64,000 nt of DNA from Polydactylus sextarius (Eukaryota; Chordata; Actinopteri; Polynemidae): assembly GCA_016801845.1 (NCBI GenBank), contig CM028912.1:8686001-8750000 (forward strand), written 5' to 3'. The translations under genes were made by a program, and so were the position numbers. Below are positions 34,701 to 44,965 of the stretch, one piece after another (position 1 is the stretch's first letter; each line of letters begins with the position of its first letter). The notes beneath the pieces are model-generated. The model was not told the DNA's origin, ran no database searches, and was given only the letters and a program-made list of their open reading frames with translations.

Positions 34701-34784
34701 CCAGACTGGCAGACGGAGAGGTGGCATATATGGCAGATAGTGTCAAGAGATAATGCAGATGCATTGCCGGAAACTTTGGTGTGA
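18544..34784 (+). CDS. arhgap6: ARHGAP6, Rho GTPase-activating protein 6 (complete, 13 coding exons)
   Basis: Joined exons are 18544-18690, 27855-28014, 28451-28519, 29384-29646, 29857-30052, 30225-30280, 30403-30553, 30667-30815, 32296-32472, 33302-33399, 33606-33868, 34042-34128 and 34216-34784. They total 2,385 nt, or 794 residues plus stop, with every phase compatible and GT-AG at each intron. The product accelerates GTP hydrolysis by Rho-family GTPases and is known to affect actin organisation; mammalian ARHGAP6 prefers RhoA. The RhoGAP domain covers roughly residues 258-455. It has the arginine finger in GIFRVGSSKKRVRQL (Arg about 287), the conserved NKMTSLNLATIFGPNL block (Asn about 415) and [14 protein letters not shown]. 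The N-terminus (MSAQ, SVFSCS, RQTRSLDPAL) and the C-terminus (DALPETLV) match human ARHGAP6. At 794 residues it is shorter than the 974-residue human long form, mainly because exon 1 lacks the long Ser/Pro-rich mammalian segment. The gene spans 16 kb, against roughly half a megabase in human. Confidence 0.97.
24310..24893 (+). promoter_or_regulatory. arhgap6: Putative internal promoter and 5' UTR for the alternative arhgap6 start
   Basis: CpG-containing sequence (for example at 24,363-24,371, 24,408-24,417, 24,606-24,612 and 24,867-24,871) stands out from AT-rich surroundings. It includes a (CA)n tract with GA interruptions at 24,700-24,744. It leads directly into the ATG at 24,894. The assignment is an inference from base composition and position. 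Confidence 0.35.
24894..24932 (+). CDS. arhgap6: Candidate alternative first coding exon of arhgap6
   Basis: An ATG in a good context (A at -3, G at +4) opens 13 codons, MGDLLLRRSITCL, that end in phase 0 at TGTCTC|GTGAGT. Exon 2 (GGT GAC TTC) also needs phase 0, so splicing gives a 758-residue ARHGAP6 with a different N-terminus. The preceding 600 bp are richer in CpG and GC than the rest of intron 1, as expected for a promoter. Mammalian ARHGAP6 is known to use more than one first exon. I cannot show that this one is transcribed, and a 13-codon frame with a donor could arise by chance. Confidence 0.5.
27786..27846 (+). repeat. (TG)n tract next to the arhgap6 exon 2 acceptor
   Basis: TG repeats with a few CTG interruptions end only about 9 nt before the acceptor CAG at 27,854, so they take the place of most of the polypyrimidine tract. 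In RNA, (UG)n upstream of an acceptor is a known binding site for TDP-43 and CELF proteins. Confidence 0.95.
27855..28014 (+). CDS. arhgap6: arhgap6 exon 2 (residues 50-102)
   Basis: This exon encodes GDFTWNSVSGCSI, then PVPLQSLSELERVRLQDVAF, and ends at ITIPK. Human has GDFTWNSMSGRSV and QSLSELERARLQEVAF at the same point. The acceptor is CCCTCAG|GGTGAC. The donor is AAAA|GTATTA, weak at -1, and the exon ends in phase 1. The exon is 160 nt, so skipping it would shift the frame. Confidence 0.95.
28025..28066 (+). repeat. (CA)n tract next to the arhgap6 exon 2 donor
   Basis: CA repeats with two CTCA interruptions start about 10 nt after the exon 2 donor. They are complementary to the TG tract on the other side of the exon. 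Confidence 0.95.
28451..28519 (+). CDS. arhgap6: arhgap6 exon 3 (residues 103-125)
   Basis: This is a 69-nt exon between TTTTTTCAG and G|GTGAGA, phase 1 on both sides, so it could be skipped without a frameshift. It encodes a very basic segment with KKSLRKKLDSLSKEKSKDK, closely matching human KKSLRKKLDSLGKEKNKDK. The basic run could act as a nuclear or lipid-contact sequence, but that is an inference. Confidence 0.96.
28664..28745 (+). repeat. (CA)n - (TG)n inverted microsatellite pair in arhgap6 intron 3
   Basis: About 26 CA units (28,666-28,717) and about 10 TG units (28,724-28,744) are separated by fewer than 10 bases containing CCGTTGGA. The two tracts are complementary and can fold into one long hairpin in the transcript. 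Open frames across this stretch are repeat artefacts. Confidence 0.95.
29384..29646 (+). CDS. arhgap6: arhgap6 exon 4 (residues 126-213)
   Basis: The exon lies between CTCTCTCAG and AGGAGG|GTAGGC. It encodes MPQAFGIPLSQVISNDRS, then a Ser-rich stretch with [20 protein letters not shown] and an APRTRRR end. The human equivalents are IPQAFGMPLSQVIANDRA and [20 protein letters not shown]. The Ser-rich part looks like a disordered phosphorylation region. Confidence 0.97.
29857..30052 (+). CDS. arhgap6: arhgap6 exon 5 (residues 214-278), start of the RhoGAP domain
   Basis: It encodes SVDCITDLDDNQSRLLEALQ, then a basic linker and KKLSLNPIYRQVPR, which enters the RhoGAP fold with VDLCCQHLEKYG. The frame is phase 0 at the acceptor TTTGACAG and phase 1 at the donor ATATG|GTACAC. 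Confidence 0.97.
30225..30280 (+). CDS. arhgap6: arhgap6 exon 6 (residues 279-297), arginine-finger exon
   Basis: This 56-nt exon encodes GLQTVGIFRVGSSKKRVRQ. The Arg of GIFR is the catalytic arginine finger that RhoGAP proteins insert into the GTPase active site. It is intact, and the surrounding residues are the same as in human. The splice sites are TATCCAG and CGACAG|GTAAGA. Confidence 0.97.
30403..30553 (+). CDS. arhgap6: arhgap6 exon 7 (residues 298-347), RhoGAP core
   Basis: It encodes LREEFDQGWEVHLDEEHSVH, then [20 protein letters not shown] and [22 protein letters not shown] is the standard RhoGAP helix motif. Two donor choices exist at its end. GTAAGG at 30,554 keeps the frame and the exact human alignment length (INSVSLDYSEQEG against INTLLLEPEEQLG), so I used it. 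Confidence 0.96.
30667..30815 (+). CDS. arhgap6: arhgap6 exon 8 (residues 348-397), RhoGAP core
   Basis: It encodes [20 protein letters not shown], then LCLLSTVAAHAEDNLNCRGHE. Human reads [20 protein letters not shown]. The exon follows a long poly(T) tract and ACAG, and ends in phase 0 at ATGAG|GTAAAC. Confidence 0.97.
30816..32295 (+). other. arhgap6: arhgap6 intron 8 (1.5 kb)
   Basis: This is AT-rich intronic DNA with no recognisable repeat family or nested gene. The open frame running into it from exon 8 is read-through. An isolated open frame near 31,654-31,983 has no splice signals or similarity that I recognise. Confidence 0.8.
32296..32472 (+). CDS. arhgap6: arhgap6 exon 9 (residues 398-456), end of the RhoGAP domain
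   Basis: It encodes VTGNKMTSLNLATIFGPNLI, the second RhoGAP signature with the conserved Lys (about 402) and Asn (about 415). AEESTAIISLLQRMIDAYDT and LFM follow. It is 59 codons, phase 0 on both sides, between TGTTTAG and TTTATG|GTAAGC. Confidence 0.97.
32473..33301 (+). other. arhgap6: arhgap6 intron 9 (0.8 kb)
   Basis: This intron contains nothing recognised beyond AT-rich sequence and a short A run near 33,103-33,113. Confidence 0.8.
33302..33399 (+). CDS. arhgap6: arhgap6 exon 10 (residues 457-488)
   Basis: It encodes [20 protein letters not shown] and VDYLLRRKASQYS. Human reads [20 protein letters not shown]. This is the helical segment just after the GAP domain. The donor TACTC|GTGAGT leaves phase 2. 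Confidence 0.97.
33606..33868 (+). CDS. arhgap6: arhgap6 exon 11 (residues 489-576)
   Basis: It encodes a Ser/Pro-rich disordered region with [20 protein letters not shown] and VLSDG. The human counterpart is [21 protein letters not shown]. The acceptor is TGCAG|AGATCC and the donor GACAAAG|GTGAAC. Confidence 0.95.
34042..34128 (+). CDS. arhgap6: arhgap6 exon 12 (residues 577-605)
   Basis: It encodes an acidic/aromatic segment with DNDNFWDTWQELF, which lines up with the human FDIWGTWHSTL region. The exon lies between CTGTCAG and ACCACTG|GTAACA. The following intron is only 87 bp, and retaining it would add 18 codons and then a stop, so it must be removed for the full C-terminus. Confidence 0.88.
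34216..34784 (+). CDS. arhgap6: arhgap6 exon 13 (residues 606-794), C-terminal exon
   Basis: It begins after TTCCTCCAG with SPGDASECESYGSSEGLSGH and runs through a long, poorly conserved disordered region. It ends in a strongly conserved tail with DWQTERWHIWQIVSRDNADA and LPETLV. The human protein ends with DWQRERWQIWELL and DNPDALPETLV. The final ETLV has Thr at -2 and Val at 0, the form of a class I PDZ ligand. Confidence 0.93.
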
Positions 34785-35072
34785 TGATCTTCGCTCTAAT
34801 GAAGATAATATTAAGAGACGGAGGGTTGGCAGAGCAGCTGCCTATTTTCTGCCACATCAGCAGATTCTGAAGCGCTACTGTTTATCTTTTAATGTTGTAC
34901 CACTTAATCTTTCTCTCTGATAGACTGAACTTTGCACCAACTTTATCTTAGATGTGTCGTTATTGCCATGGAGAGTGTTGAACTGTATATATTGCAGTAT
35001 ACGCAGTATAAAAATAAATGATCGCTTAGTGTCATTTTGTATTTTTCTGTGTTTATATTGTGTTGAAGTTGT

Positions 35073-35075
<3 letters not shown>

Positions 35076-35138
<63 letters not shown>
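35076..35138 (+). repeat. (TA)n microsatellite in the arhgap6 3' UTR
   Basis: There are about 31 TA units without interruption. In RNA this is a self-complementary UA hairpin and, in a 3' UTR, resembles AU-rich instability sequence. Confidence 0.97.
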
Positions 35139-35139
<1 letters not shown>

Positions 35140-35697
35140 CTAATTGCAAAAACATCAAACAAATTTATATTAGACTTGAATGTCATAATTACACTTGAAT
35201 GTTTTGCTTAATTTGAAGCCGTGAATGTTTTCTAAAGCTGAATGTAAAAACAAAATCCTTTAATGTTACTTTCAATGTGTAGTGCTTTAATGAAGTACTG
35301 AAGTTACTTTATATATTGAATTTTGTCGTAGGCTCCAGTTGTTTTTCATTGTAGTTGTGGAAATGCTACAACATATTCTACCATCCATGTCTTGATTGAT
35401 GTTATTCAGAAATCTGAAACTGAACTGGAGCATTATGGGTTATTACACTATATTAAGTGTAAAGTAGAGTCATTAGTAGAGTTTAACTGTATAAAAATGT
35501 CACATTTCTGCACTGATTTATTATTATTATTATTATTGTTGTTTGTTTTTTTTTTTTTTTTTTTTTTTGCTTATTCACTCCCAGATGCAGAATTTAGCAG
35601 CAATGTATATTATTTGTAAATGAACATCACTGTGTAATTTAACACACAATTATACAATTGTGTTTTTTGTTTTGTTTTGTTTTCCCAATTGCCACAT

Positions 35698-35703
35698 AAT
35701 AAA
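35698..35703 (+). terminator. arhgap6: Poly(A) signal of arhgap6
   Basis: This is a canonical AATAAA, with GT/T-rich sequence about 15-40 nt further on. It lies about 915 bp after the stop codon. Confidence 0.55.
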
Positions 35704-35730
35704 TCAACTGTGATTTGTTTCTCTCGGCTT

Positions 35731-38700
35731 TTCTTGTCTGTGTATTAAACGGAAACTAAAACACATAAAGAAGTTGATTTATTTTTTTTTTACGTTTTTT
35801 GCATCAACAGTCTGAGGATGCAGCTTTTCAGGAATGTCTCCTACACGGTGGAAACATTCGAAGTTTAGGAAAGAAAAGTAATAAATAAAGGGAACATGCA
35901 GGGTGGATCAGTTTGGCTGTGTAGTCGTAGCGGGATGTGGCAGCGAATCTGTTAATGATATAGTAAAGAAAAAATAAACGTGCCTATCTGAAGTGCTGCA
36001 TTGAAATGTGAATGTATAATTCAAAGAAAAATGGAAACCACAAGCTTTAATGGGATTTGCATGTGTCTCTATTGTATCTCAATAGGTAAGTATGGCAGGT
36101 GGGTTTCACGCTTTTATTTCCATTTCATACATATTCATGTATACCTTTGGGGGGCAGTTGAACCTGTATAGGAACCATCTTTTCTTGTGCCAGCTGACAG
36201 TTTGAACGTGATCTTTCCCCCCTAGGAGTTCATGGAGGAATGAGCGTGAAGTTAAGATGAAAAGGTAACTTGTAGCACATTCAAATCCCCCTCATATAGA
36301 ATAACTCAATCTATCTGATTCAGAGCAGAATGAAACAGTGACTTGAAGTTGCCACAAGGGGGCAGCATGAGACCAGGAAAAATCAGAGCAATGTCAGTAA
36401 CTCGTTGGCAGAGAGTTAGGCTCATTACACGTCAAACATTAATTAACAAGGTTTTATTATTAGACTCCCTTTCTGATCTCGACATTGACAGTGGTTATTT
36501 CAGGTGATAGGAATGATGTCTTCTATTACTGTTTATGAAGATCTGACTTTACAGCAGCCGCTCATTCGAAGAGTTTATTTCATTTTATCAACATTAATCT
36601 CTGTATGTGAAGCTGCAGTAAACTATCTGCTACAGTTTACTGAGGATACATATTTAAGGATAGAGTCAGAATCATTCGTCTTGTTAAAGTGATGGAAATG
36701 ATTATGTGCCAAAATTGTATCATGTTTTTAGATGCTATAGTCTTTGGAGTTTTGTGGCATTGTGATAAATAATATGATTATTATTTGACAGTGAACCCCC
36801 TTGCCCTGATATTAACTGTTAAACAAAGCCTGGGGATTTCCTCAGCAGTGCGATTTGTGGTTCAACCTCGTGGGCCAAATCTTGCTCCACAGCTGTGAGA
36901 GCCAAGCTGTGTTTGGCCACTACACAGTCCCACTCTGACAACAGCAAAGAGACAGAACAGGATGTCTGGATGTGTTTTACAGAGAATCCAGTCTCACTGC
37001 CATTTGCTTTTACTTTTGCATCTACACCACAAATGGACCACTTTGTCTTAACAATATCTCATCCAGTGTCCTAAACATTAACAGGCACGATGGAGGGAAG
37101 AAGCCCGGAGATGCCTTTCTTTTCTTTTGTGAAATGCCTCCTGAAAGCAAGCAATCGAGATCTAATATTTAATTTCACATCTTCTCCTTGCAGCACTGAT
37201 GGATGTAAAATGATCCTTTGGCAGAGAGCTGCAACTGTTCCCAACAGGGGGTCCATCCTGTCTGAGGCCGCTCACTGGCATCAGGAGCAGCTGCAGGGAG
37301 GACGGTGGAAGGTCACAGCCAAAATGAGACTGAATGTCCAGAAACAGGAGAGCCTTGGCCCCGGGGTTTCAAGGTCGAGATTGATATACAAATCTCCGCA
37401 GAGCAAAAATAGAGCACAGTGGAGCTCATTAAGGTGTTAGTTACAGCACAAAACACTCTTAAATCAAATGCTACAAAGCCTCAGTCCATTTTCTGATAGA
37501 AACCAACTCTGGACTACTTAATATGCTACTGCATGAAGACTTCTTTTCAATAACCTGCCATACATTTTAAGTGCGTACTGACCTCAAAGATTTATTCCCT
37601 GACATTGTTTTAGCATCCGAGAGTGGACCTAAATCCCAAATTTTCCTCACCACTTCTATTAATGTTTTGAAATGTAACTTTGTATCAAAATCATAGTGTA
37701 CCCTTGAGGCAAATTAAGTTCTTACCATCAATCACTGTTACATTAAGCTTATGTGCTGAATTTACATTTTCAAAAGTTGAGACGAGGAGCCATTTTGCAC
37801 TGATTTATGATTCCAATCGTCCTCCACTGTGTCTGAAAATGTATTTCTGTAACCTTTGTTGGGAAGGAACACTATACGCCAATAACAGTATATGACAATA
37901 ATGGCTGAACATAATGTCTGTCATTTCGCTGATGGGAAAATGCGTAATACAATAGTCAAGCGGACTATTAATGAATAGAAAAGTGACACAGGACCCAAAT
38001 GTCAATAAGAGCGGCTTATAGGAGTCATTGTCATGACTTGATAATGAAGTTTATTTCAGGAGAAAGGAAAAAAAAATGTTCATGATTAAAGGATTAGCAG
38101 TGATTGCATTAAGCCTCTCAGCTTAGTTCAGCTCAACACTTGATGAACAAAATGTGAAGTTTTAGATACCAAGTGTTTCACTGATAAGACAAGTTTAAGC
38201 AATTTGGTGTAATTTTCGCCTAGTTTTCAAAATTCTGAGCAACGCTCCATTCCTCTTCAGGGGGTGGTGGGCGTTTGAAGTTATGCTTTCAAGTTAAGAT
38301 TCCTATAGTTTGTATTTTAATCTACTATCCACATCGACTCATTTATGTCTGTTTTGAGATTATCAGCTCTGTATACTCAGTAACATTTTCTCCTCGTTCT
38401 TGTTTTCCAGCGTCTCGGTCGAAAGCAAGCAACACCAGAGCTGTGTGTTTATACAGCTCCACAAAATCCCATTTCATTCAACCCATCTGCTCTGCCTCAT
38501 GCTCCACTTGGGATGCATTTGATTAATATATTTCTTGTTTTTGAAACAACAACCAACATTTCACCCAAAGAAAGAGAGAGAAAAAAGCAGTGGAAAATTT
38601 GCTCATTTAGATGTTTGTGTGCAAATGATCAGTGCACACACACACACACAGGCTTTGAACTACAGTATCTTAGTTGGTACACATGGGTCACATCTGTACA

Positions 38701-41700
38701 CCCGTTGCTTTTTGTGCACATGGTTTCCAGCAGTGTTTTCCTATATTCCCCCACAGTCAATGTGACACAACGCAGTTGAGTTCTGACGAGTGCTGGGACG
38801 TAACAGCTGGGAAAGAGGGTCAACTTGGGTCAACCTCAGTGTGACAGTTGTTTGGTAGTTCAGGGTAATCAGTAATACATTATTTAAATTGCGTTAAATT
38901 GTTCAGGGCAGTCACCAGAAAACAAAAAAAAGAAGTTTTTCTCGGTCTTCAAACTTGCGCAACCGACAGAAAATCACATGGCTGAAACAATGACTCCCAT
39001 ACAATATCGGGAAATAAAGCATCCAGATGTTTTCCACCAAAGCTTGTTGTTATCAAGCTTGTTTTATAGGACAGCTATGCTTGCACACTGAATCTATTCC
39101 ATTTCATGTTATCATTTGCTTTTTTATTTATGTATTTATGTCTAGTTTGGACTGTCAGCAGGTCGTTTAGCAGTCACATTGCATATCTTTGATATGTGCG
39201 AGTGTGTGTGAGAGAGAGATAGAAAGCTTAGATTGTCACTTAATATGTCTATTTTACAGCTGATAAAACATTGTACTATCGTATGAAATCGATTCCATGC
39301 ACAGGACACGCTTTGGAGAAAGGTGCTGGAAAGAAATAATATAAACAATAATCTCCCTGCAACACTTTTGTTTATATATTTCTCGAAAAATACAAGAGTT
39401 TGCTACCAGAAAATATTCAAGTTGCTCAATTCTTGGAGAGAAACATTCCTCAGCAGGCTGCAGGCTCTAAGGTTTGTTAAAATTCTGTGTAATTCCCCCA
39501 TGTACGCTGATTGCAAGAGAAGCTGCTGCTTAGACACTGTCTACTCATAGCATTAAATCAAGCTTTAAAACATATAATTATGCTTTTTTATGCATCAAAG
39601 AAAGTGCCAGCAGTTAATAATTAAGCGGAGTATCGACCTGGGTAATTATCATAGTGACTTCAAAAAATGACACAGGAGTAAGCCAAAATACAAACACAAA
39701 AAAACACTTGTATGCCCACGAGGAAAGAAAGGATCTAATCAACACCTTTAAGATTTTACACCATTGCCCTGAAGAAGACAAACGAGCAGCATTGGAAGTT
39801 TATGAACCTTATCCCCACCCTGTCCTTCAGTTTCTCGCTGACTGATTTTTTTTTTTTTCTTTCTCTCTGACTTGGTTTTGACTTTATTCCCTCTGGTGTA
39901 AATTTTCAGATGTGTTTCCAGAAATGTGCTGATTTTGCAGATTGTAATAATGTGATGCCTGATACTTGTTACTGAGTCTTATCTCTCCCTGCAGCCTCCA
40001 CTGCGAACTCTTGTCACACACATACAGACGTGCAGAATACTGATTTCCAGTTTGTTTTTTTTTTTTGCAAATGAGAAATATGTCATTAATTTTGAGATGG
40101 TGACTTTGGTATATTGTTTATTATTATTATTATTATTTGACAACACTCTAGCAAGCGCGAACAAAGTAAACCAACCGCTATACACTTCGATTTCAGCCTT
40201 TTCTCGTTTTGATATCCACGTGCAATGCATTCTCAGATGAAGTCAAGTTTATATTCACACAAGTATAGTCAGCTATGAGAGGCTCAGTGAAGATAACAAT
40301 GTTATTGATAATTAGATTGTAGTTTATTGGCTTGAAATGGGGGGAAAAAAGAGACAATCAAAACATTCCTTTGTGATAAAACTGTCTGATTTTAAAATCT
40401 TTAGAAGCTAATTCCATGAGTGAGGAGAACATAATTTCAAATCTGTCTCGCCTTGGCCTGAGCGAACCCACGTTTTTTTCAGCTGCATTGACTAATCTTT
40501 AAAGAGCATTGATTTTCCAGTGAAACAGAGTATGAAGTATGAAGGCAGCTTATTAATAAAAAACAGATACCTATTCTAACAGAGAGGACCAGCCGTAAAA
40601 CAAAACGCTGAAAGGTTTGTTTGAATAATAAAAGTGTTTTGATTTATTGATTTGATTATTTTTTCATTTGCATACCTGTCATCAAAAGCATAATATTAGT
40701 TTTGGCAGAACTGAGCACATGATCAAGATTTATAAATGATTTGATATTGATGATGTGGCCTTCTGGGATTTTTTTTAAATTTATTTATTTATTTATGGAT
40801 CTTTCTTTCTTTGCCAACACTCTTCTGTGTAGTTTCAGCAGCACATCAGATGTGATCTTCAAAGAAAAATGTTCCCTTTGTTCCATCTATCGCAGTACAT
40901 ACAGCCTCGATCCCGGTAAATATTATGTATCAAACAAAATAAAAGTAAATCCCATTCCCAAAGTGATGATGTACATCCTGTACACTGTTTGTTTCTGCCT
41001 GATAATACAACCCCAGCCTCAGAGGATTACACACACACACATACATTTCACTTAATCTGACTGATCACACTTTTGCTGAGGTCAGTGTTGTGTGTTGATC
41101 TAGGCTGTAAGTTAGCTGAAGTCATCAAACTGCATTATGCTCAAAGGAACACTAAAGGTGTAATCATCCCATCTTAACAAGTGTGTGAAAAGTCCCTTCA
41201 ATCCCTAAACTTTTTTTCCTACCTGGTTTCATCATAAGCAGGCTGAGACCTGAAATCTGAGACCTATTGCAAAACAAAAAATATGTAGACTGGCTTGCAT
41301 GTGGACGCCACCTTTTTCTTTTCAATAATTTAGACCGTCTGAATTCTCAAAATACAATCTAAACTTACTCCTGAATTACAATCATGACCTGAACCGTTCA
41401 CTCGGTGCTGATCTGTCTTAACAGAGTCAACTGTTTTTACTGGAGCCAATAACTCGTATGGATGATCCAATATTCCATCGGCCCTTCAAGCCAGATCAGA
41501 TCGCCGACGGATAGGCTCCAAACTCAATTTCAAATATTCTTTTATGAAGCTCTGATGAGTACCTTTTAAAGTTTAGATGCATTACAGGAAAGGCTCCTAT
41601 TTGTCTCCAGCAAAAACAAGGAGACTGAACTCAACCTCATCACCTTTCATGACCGACATGTCGTCACAGGAAGAGCGAGTAATGAGTGTTTTTAATAAGA

Positions 41701-43350
41701 TGGCAGAGATGGAAGAAGTAAAAGATCAAATTAAAGGCTAAATTTAAGCTCAAAGAAAACTACGAAGGCGGCAGTTTCATCTGCTTTGTAAATTTAAACT
41801 CCACTCATTTTGACTGGACACTTCGGCAGAATCACTGCAGATTTTATAAAACAAACATCTCGTCTGCGACTTTGACGCTGAACGTTGAGAGCAGCGCAAC
41901 CATCACCTCATAATTCAGAATTACCTGAAACTTTCTGCGGTGGTTTCACCTCATAAAGCACTCCAGGTGTTAACTGTACATCTGCACAAAGTTCCTTGAC
42001 TGTTTCACCACAACTATTCATGGGATGATGAAGAACACCGCAAAGAATGATCGTCTCTTTTAATGTATTTTCAACACTATAGCCCGCCACAGTGCTTCAA
42101 CAGTCGGGGTTAAATGGGACATCTGGTTGTGTACATGGTGTTAATCCTGTATAATTGGCAACATCCTTAGTAGGGAGTTTTCCTAAGAGGTTTAGCACAT
42201 GATTCACAAGTTAATTGTGCATGTCCGTCACTCTTCTTATTATTTTTCCAACAAAGAGCCATTGACTTTATTTATGTGAGCTCCTGTGTGGTTTGAAACT
42301 TTACCGTAACCAATCAAAAAACAACCTACAGAGTCCTATCTGGTTTCTGATTTCTCCCCCCAAGTGGCTTTTTCAACTTGCAGAACTTTCCAATCTATTT
42401 TTCACTTTTTGTTTTTTATAGACTGGCCTAGCTATTTCTTGGCCAAACCCTGACCACACAAGGTTTGAATTTTGAGCCCCAATAGAAAGAAAAATATAAA
42501 CAGAAACATTCTCTTCCTGTATCGCATCTGTGTGCTTTTTTCTTTTTTGTCTGGTGTGTAGTGACAGTTACAACACTTTGGTTGACATCTAATGTTCTAC
42601 CAAACCATAACCAAAGTTTAGAAATGTTACTTCTTAGGAGATGAAAAAAGGGGAAGATAAGGTTAGGTTTCACTGCTTGGTAACCTTGACTTTTTTTTTT
42701 TTTTTTCCCACTCGAGAGATGTACACCCCATTCCTCAAATGTGATCTCATTATTGCAAGTATGGAATTGTGTTTTCAGACTGACTCATCTATCTCACAGG
42801 AGGAATTCTCATTAGGGTGGAGAAAACCAATTCTCTCTTGCTTAAGAATAAGTTTTTTTTTTCTTCACTGCTGTCTGCCTGCTGGCTTCTCTAGATCCTT
42901 AAGCCAGAGCCTTATTTTTCTGTGCTTGGTAACTCAATGGAGCTGCCTGTGGCGATGAAAAAAAAGCCCTTTATCCCTATTATCTGAGGCTGACTTACAA
43001 TATATCACTATCAGGTCCGGCCTTACACATATCTTCACATATTTTTTCTTGCTCTCTTTACCTGAGTAAAATGCAGAAACCCACTCATTTGGAGCACCAT
43101 CATGGCTGCCATTGATAAGAAAATCTATGGCTCTTGGCTTGATTTTCATGGTAATGTGTGGAGTTAATGAATGTCTTCTTCTATTATCCCATTCAGTGCC
43201 GGCTCATCAAAGGGTTAAGTATTCTTCTGAGGAGCTCCTGTGTAAACCTGTAGAGCAGATGAGAAGCAGAAGTGTGTGTCAGTGAAGTATGTGCATGTAC
43301 ACACCCCAATGAAAGGGAGTGTACATGCAGACAGCACACCTTCGACCTCC
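35731..43350. other. Intergenic spacer between arhgap6 and mid1, first part
   Basis: No gene is supported. In mammals HCCS (holocytochrome c synthase) lies in this interval on the opposite strand. I saw none of its conserved blocks. Open frames at 36.9-37.4 kb are compatible with chance. A stretch at 41.65-42.09 kb with protein-like frames on both strands is listed among the findings. Confidence 0.5.
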
Positions 43351-43457
43351 TGTCTCCTGTATGTTTTACCTCAGGGGAAGTACCAGCTGTATAACAGTCA
43401 TACTCTGAAGCAGACTAGTGTTTATTCGCCAGGGAGAAACACTTAACACTGCAGCCA

Positions 43458-43469
43458 TGGGGAAGCAGG
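43458..43469 (+). CDS. Candidate small gene, exon 1 coding part (MGKQ)
   Basis: The start GCAGCCATGG is a near-ideal Kozak context. It opens four codons (MGKQ) that end exactly at AAGCAG|GTAAGA, a strong donor, in phase 0. The next exon-like frame at 44,966 also starts in phase 0 after a good acceptor. The function and the presence of a 5' UTR exon are unknown. Confidence 0.35.
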
Positions 43470-44965
43470 TAAGATCTGATAAAGAAACATTCTAGCCTTG
43501 TTGCGTTGAGGGTGTTTAATCAGTGCTAGGTCATAAATTTTTGTTTCCGTTGCAAAGACTGGCAATGTAAAACCATCCTGCGGGGACTTCTGGTCTGGCA
43601 CTTTTTCTGATAAAGTCAGAATGATGCTTATTCATTACAATTTCCAACGAAGTTGACAAAGTTAATAGCTCTGCACTAATACACATCATTAACTTCACAT
43701 TTTGTAAAATACTTGGATGCTGATTTCTGTCTGCGTGATTCTACATTCACCAGTGTGCACAGTCAGGGAAATACTCACATGCACACACCGATGGATTCAC
43801 AGGAGCGCGCCACCATATTGTCACAGGAAGAGTCATTGCGGTTTTTTTTTTTTTTTTAAATTTGACACATTAAAGGGGTGCGGGTTGTTTGTGTTTCTCA
43901 GCGAGAACGTTAATGCAGAGGGAAAAGAGATATGTTGTCTTAACAACAAGTTTGCACATGCAACATGTGCTGACAGCTGAACACACTTATGAGATTTTAT
44001 CTCGGTCATAAAACAACTGCAGTTAAATGATTGAATTAAAAAAAGAAAAAGAAAAGAAACTTAATATTTCCTGAGTGTGGGGGAACAATTTGCATGCATA
44101 CTTTTGTTGCCCAGGATTTTTTAAACCGTCTGTATCTCATACAGTTTATGATTTTCAATGAATGGCATCACTCTCCTTCTAAACTTTTGTTTTGGTGAAA
44201 ACTAAAGCAGTGTGGTGTGGTGTTGTTCTAAGAGAGAACAGAATGCACAGTCGTGCCAAATAACTGCGGATAGGGAACTCTGGTGAATTCATTTTGGTTT
44301 TCACTACTTTCCTACATGCAGGCATCTGGTTCTGCTATTGCTGTGAAATACTCTCATTCACTCAATTTTAAGAGACTGAAACTCAAGTGTTTTTTCTCCT
44401 GGTATCATTCATTTGTGAGTTATATCCACCTGACCGCACTTTTTCATACTGTAAACTAGCCAGTGAACTCAGTTCATTTGAATATTTCCCCAGTGCTTTG
44501 AATGTCTGGTGATTTTGTTTGTGTGTGAGTGTGTGTGTGTTTTTAAATCAGTTATTTTAAATCTTCTCGTCCTCATTATGTACCTCTCTCTGCTTATTCA
44601 CTCTTCATTCCAAATGATAAACAAACTCCATCAGCAGCTGTGAAATCTCTGGAGCTGCTTGTTGTGACAAGGTGAGAGCTGATGCTTCGGTCAGAGCCAA
44701 TAACTGAACAAGGAAATAGGGTATTCATGTGTGTGTTTGTGTGAAGCTGAATAATATTCTTTTATCTGTGGTAACAGCAAATTTTTAATCCATTTTTAAA
44801 CTCTAGAGAATGCGCTCCACAGGCCAAGATTGAGGAATGTGTCCTACATTGTCTTGTAGGAATGTTTTGTTGACATGTAGATGGAGTGGAAGTGAGAATA
44901 TTTTGTCGGGCCACACTGAGCCGAGCAGAAAACCGATCAGTTTGACTGTCTTTTAACCTTCACAG

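Larger units (their letters stand above)
34785..35730 (+). other. arhgap6: arhgap6 3' UTR
   Basis: This is AT-rich sequence with a (TA)n block and a poly(T) tract (about 35,546-35,568). AATAAA hexamers occur at 35,013-35,018 and 35,698-35,703. The second is followed by T/GT-rich sequence, as expected at a cleavage site, so I place the main 3' end near 35,725. Confidence 0.6.

Noticed and set aside
37090..37440. Plus-strand 116-codon ORF downstream of arhgap6
   Set aside because: No domain, no splice context and no poly(A) signal tied to it. Its length is within chance.
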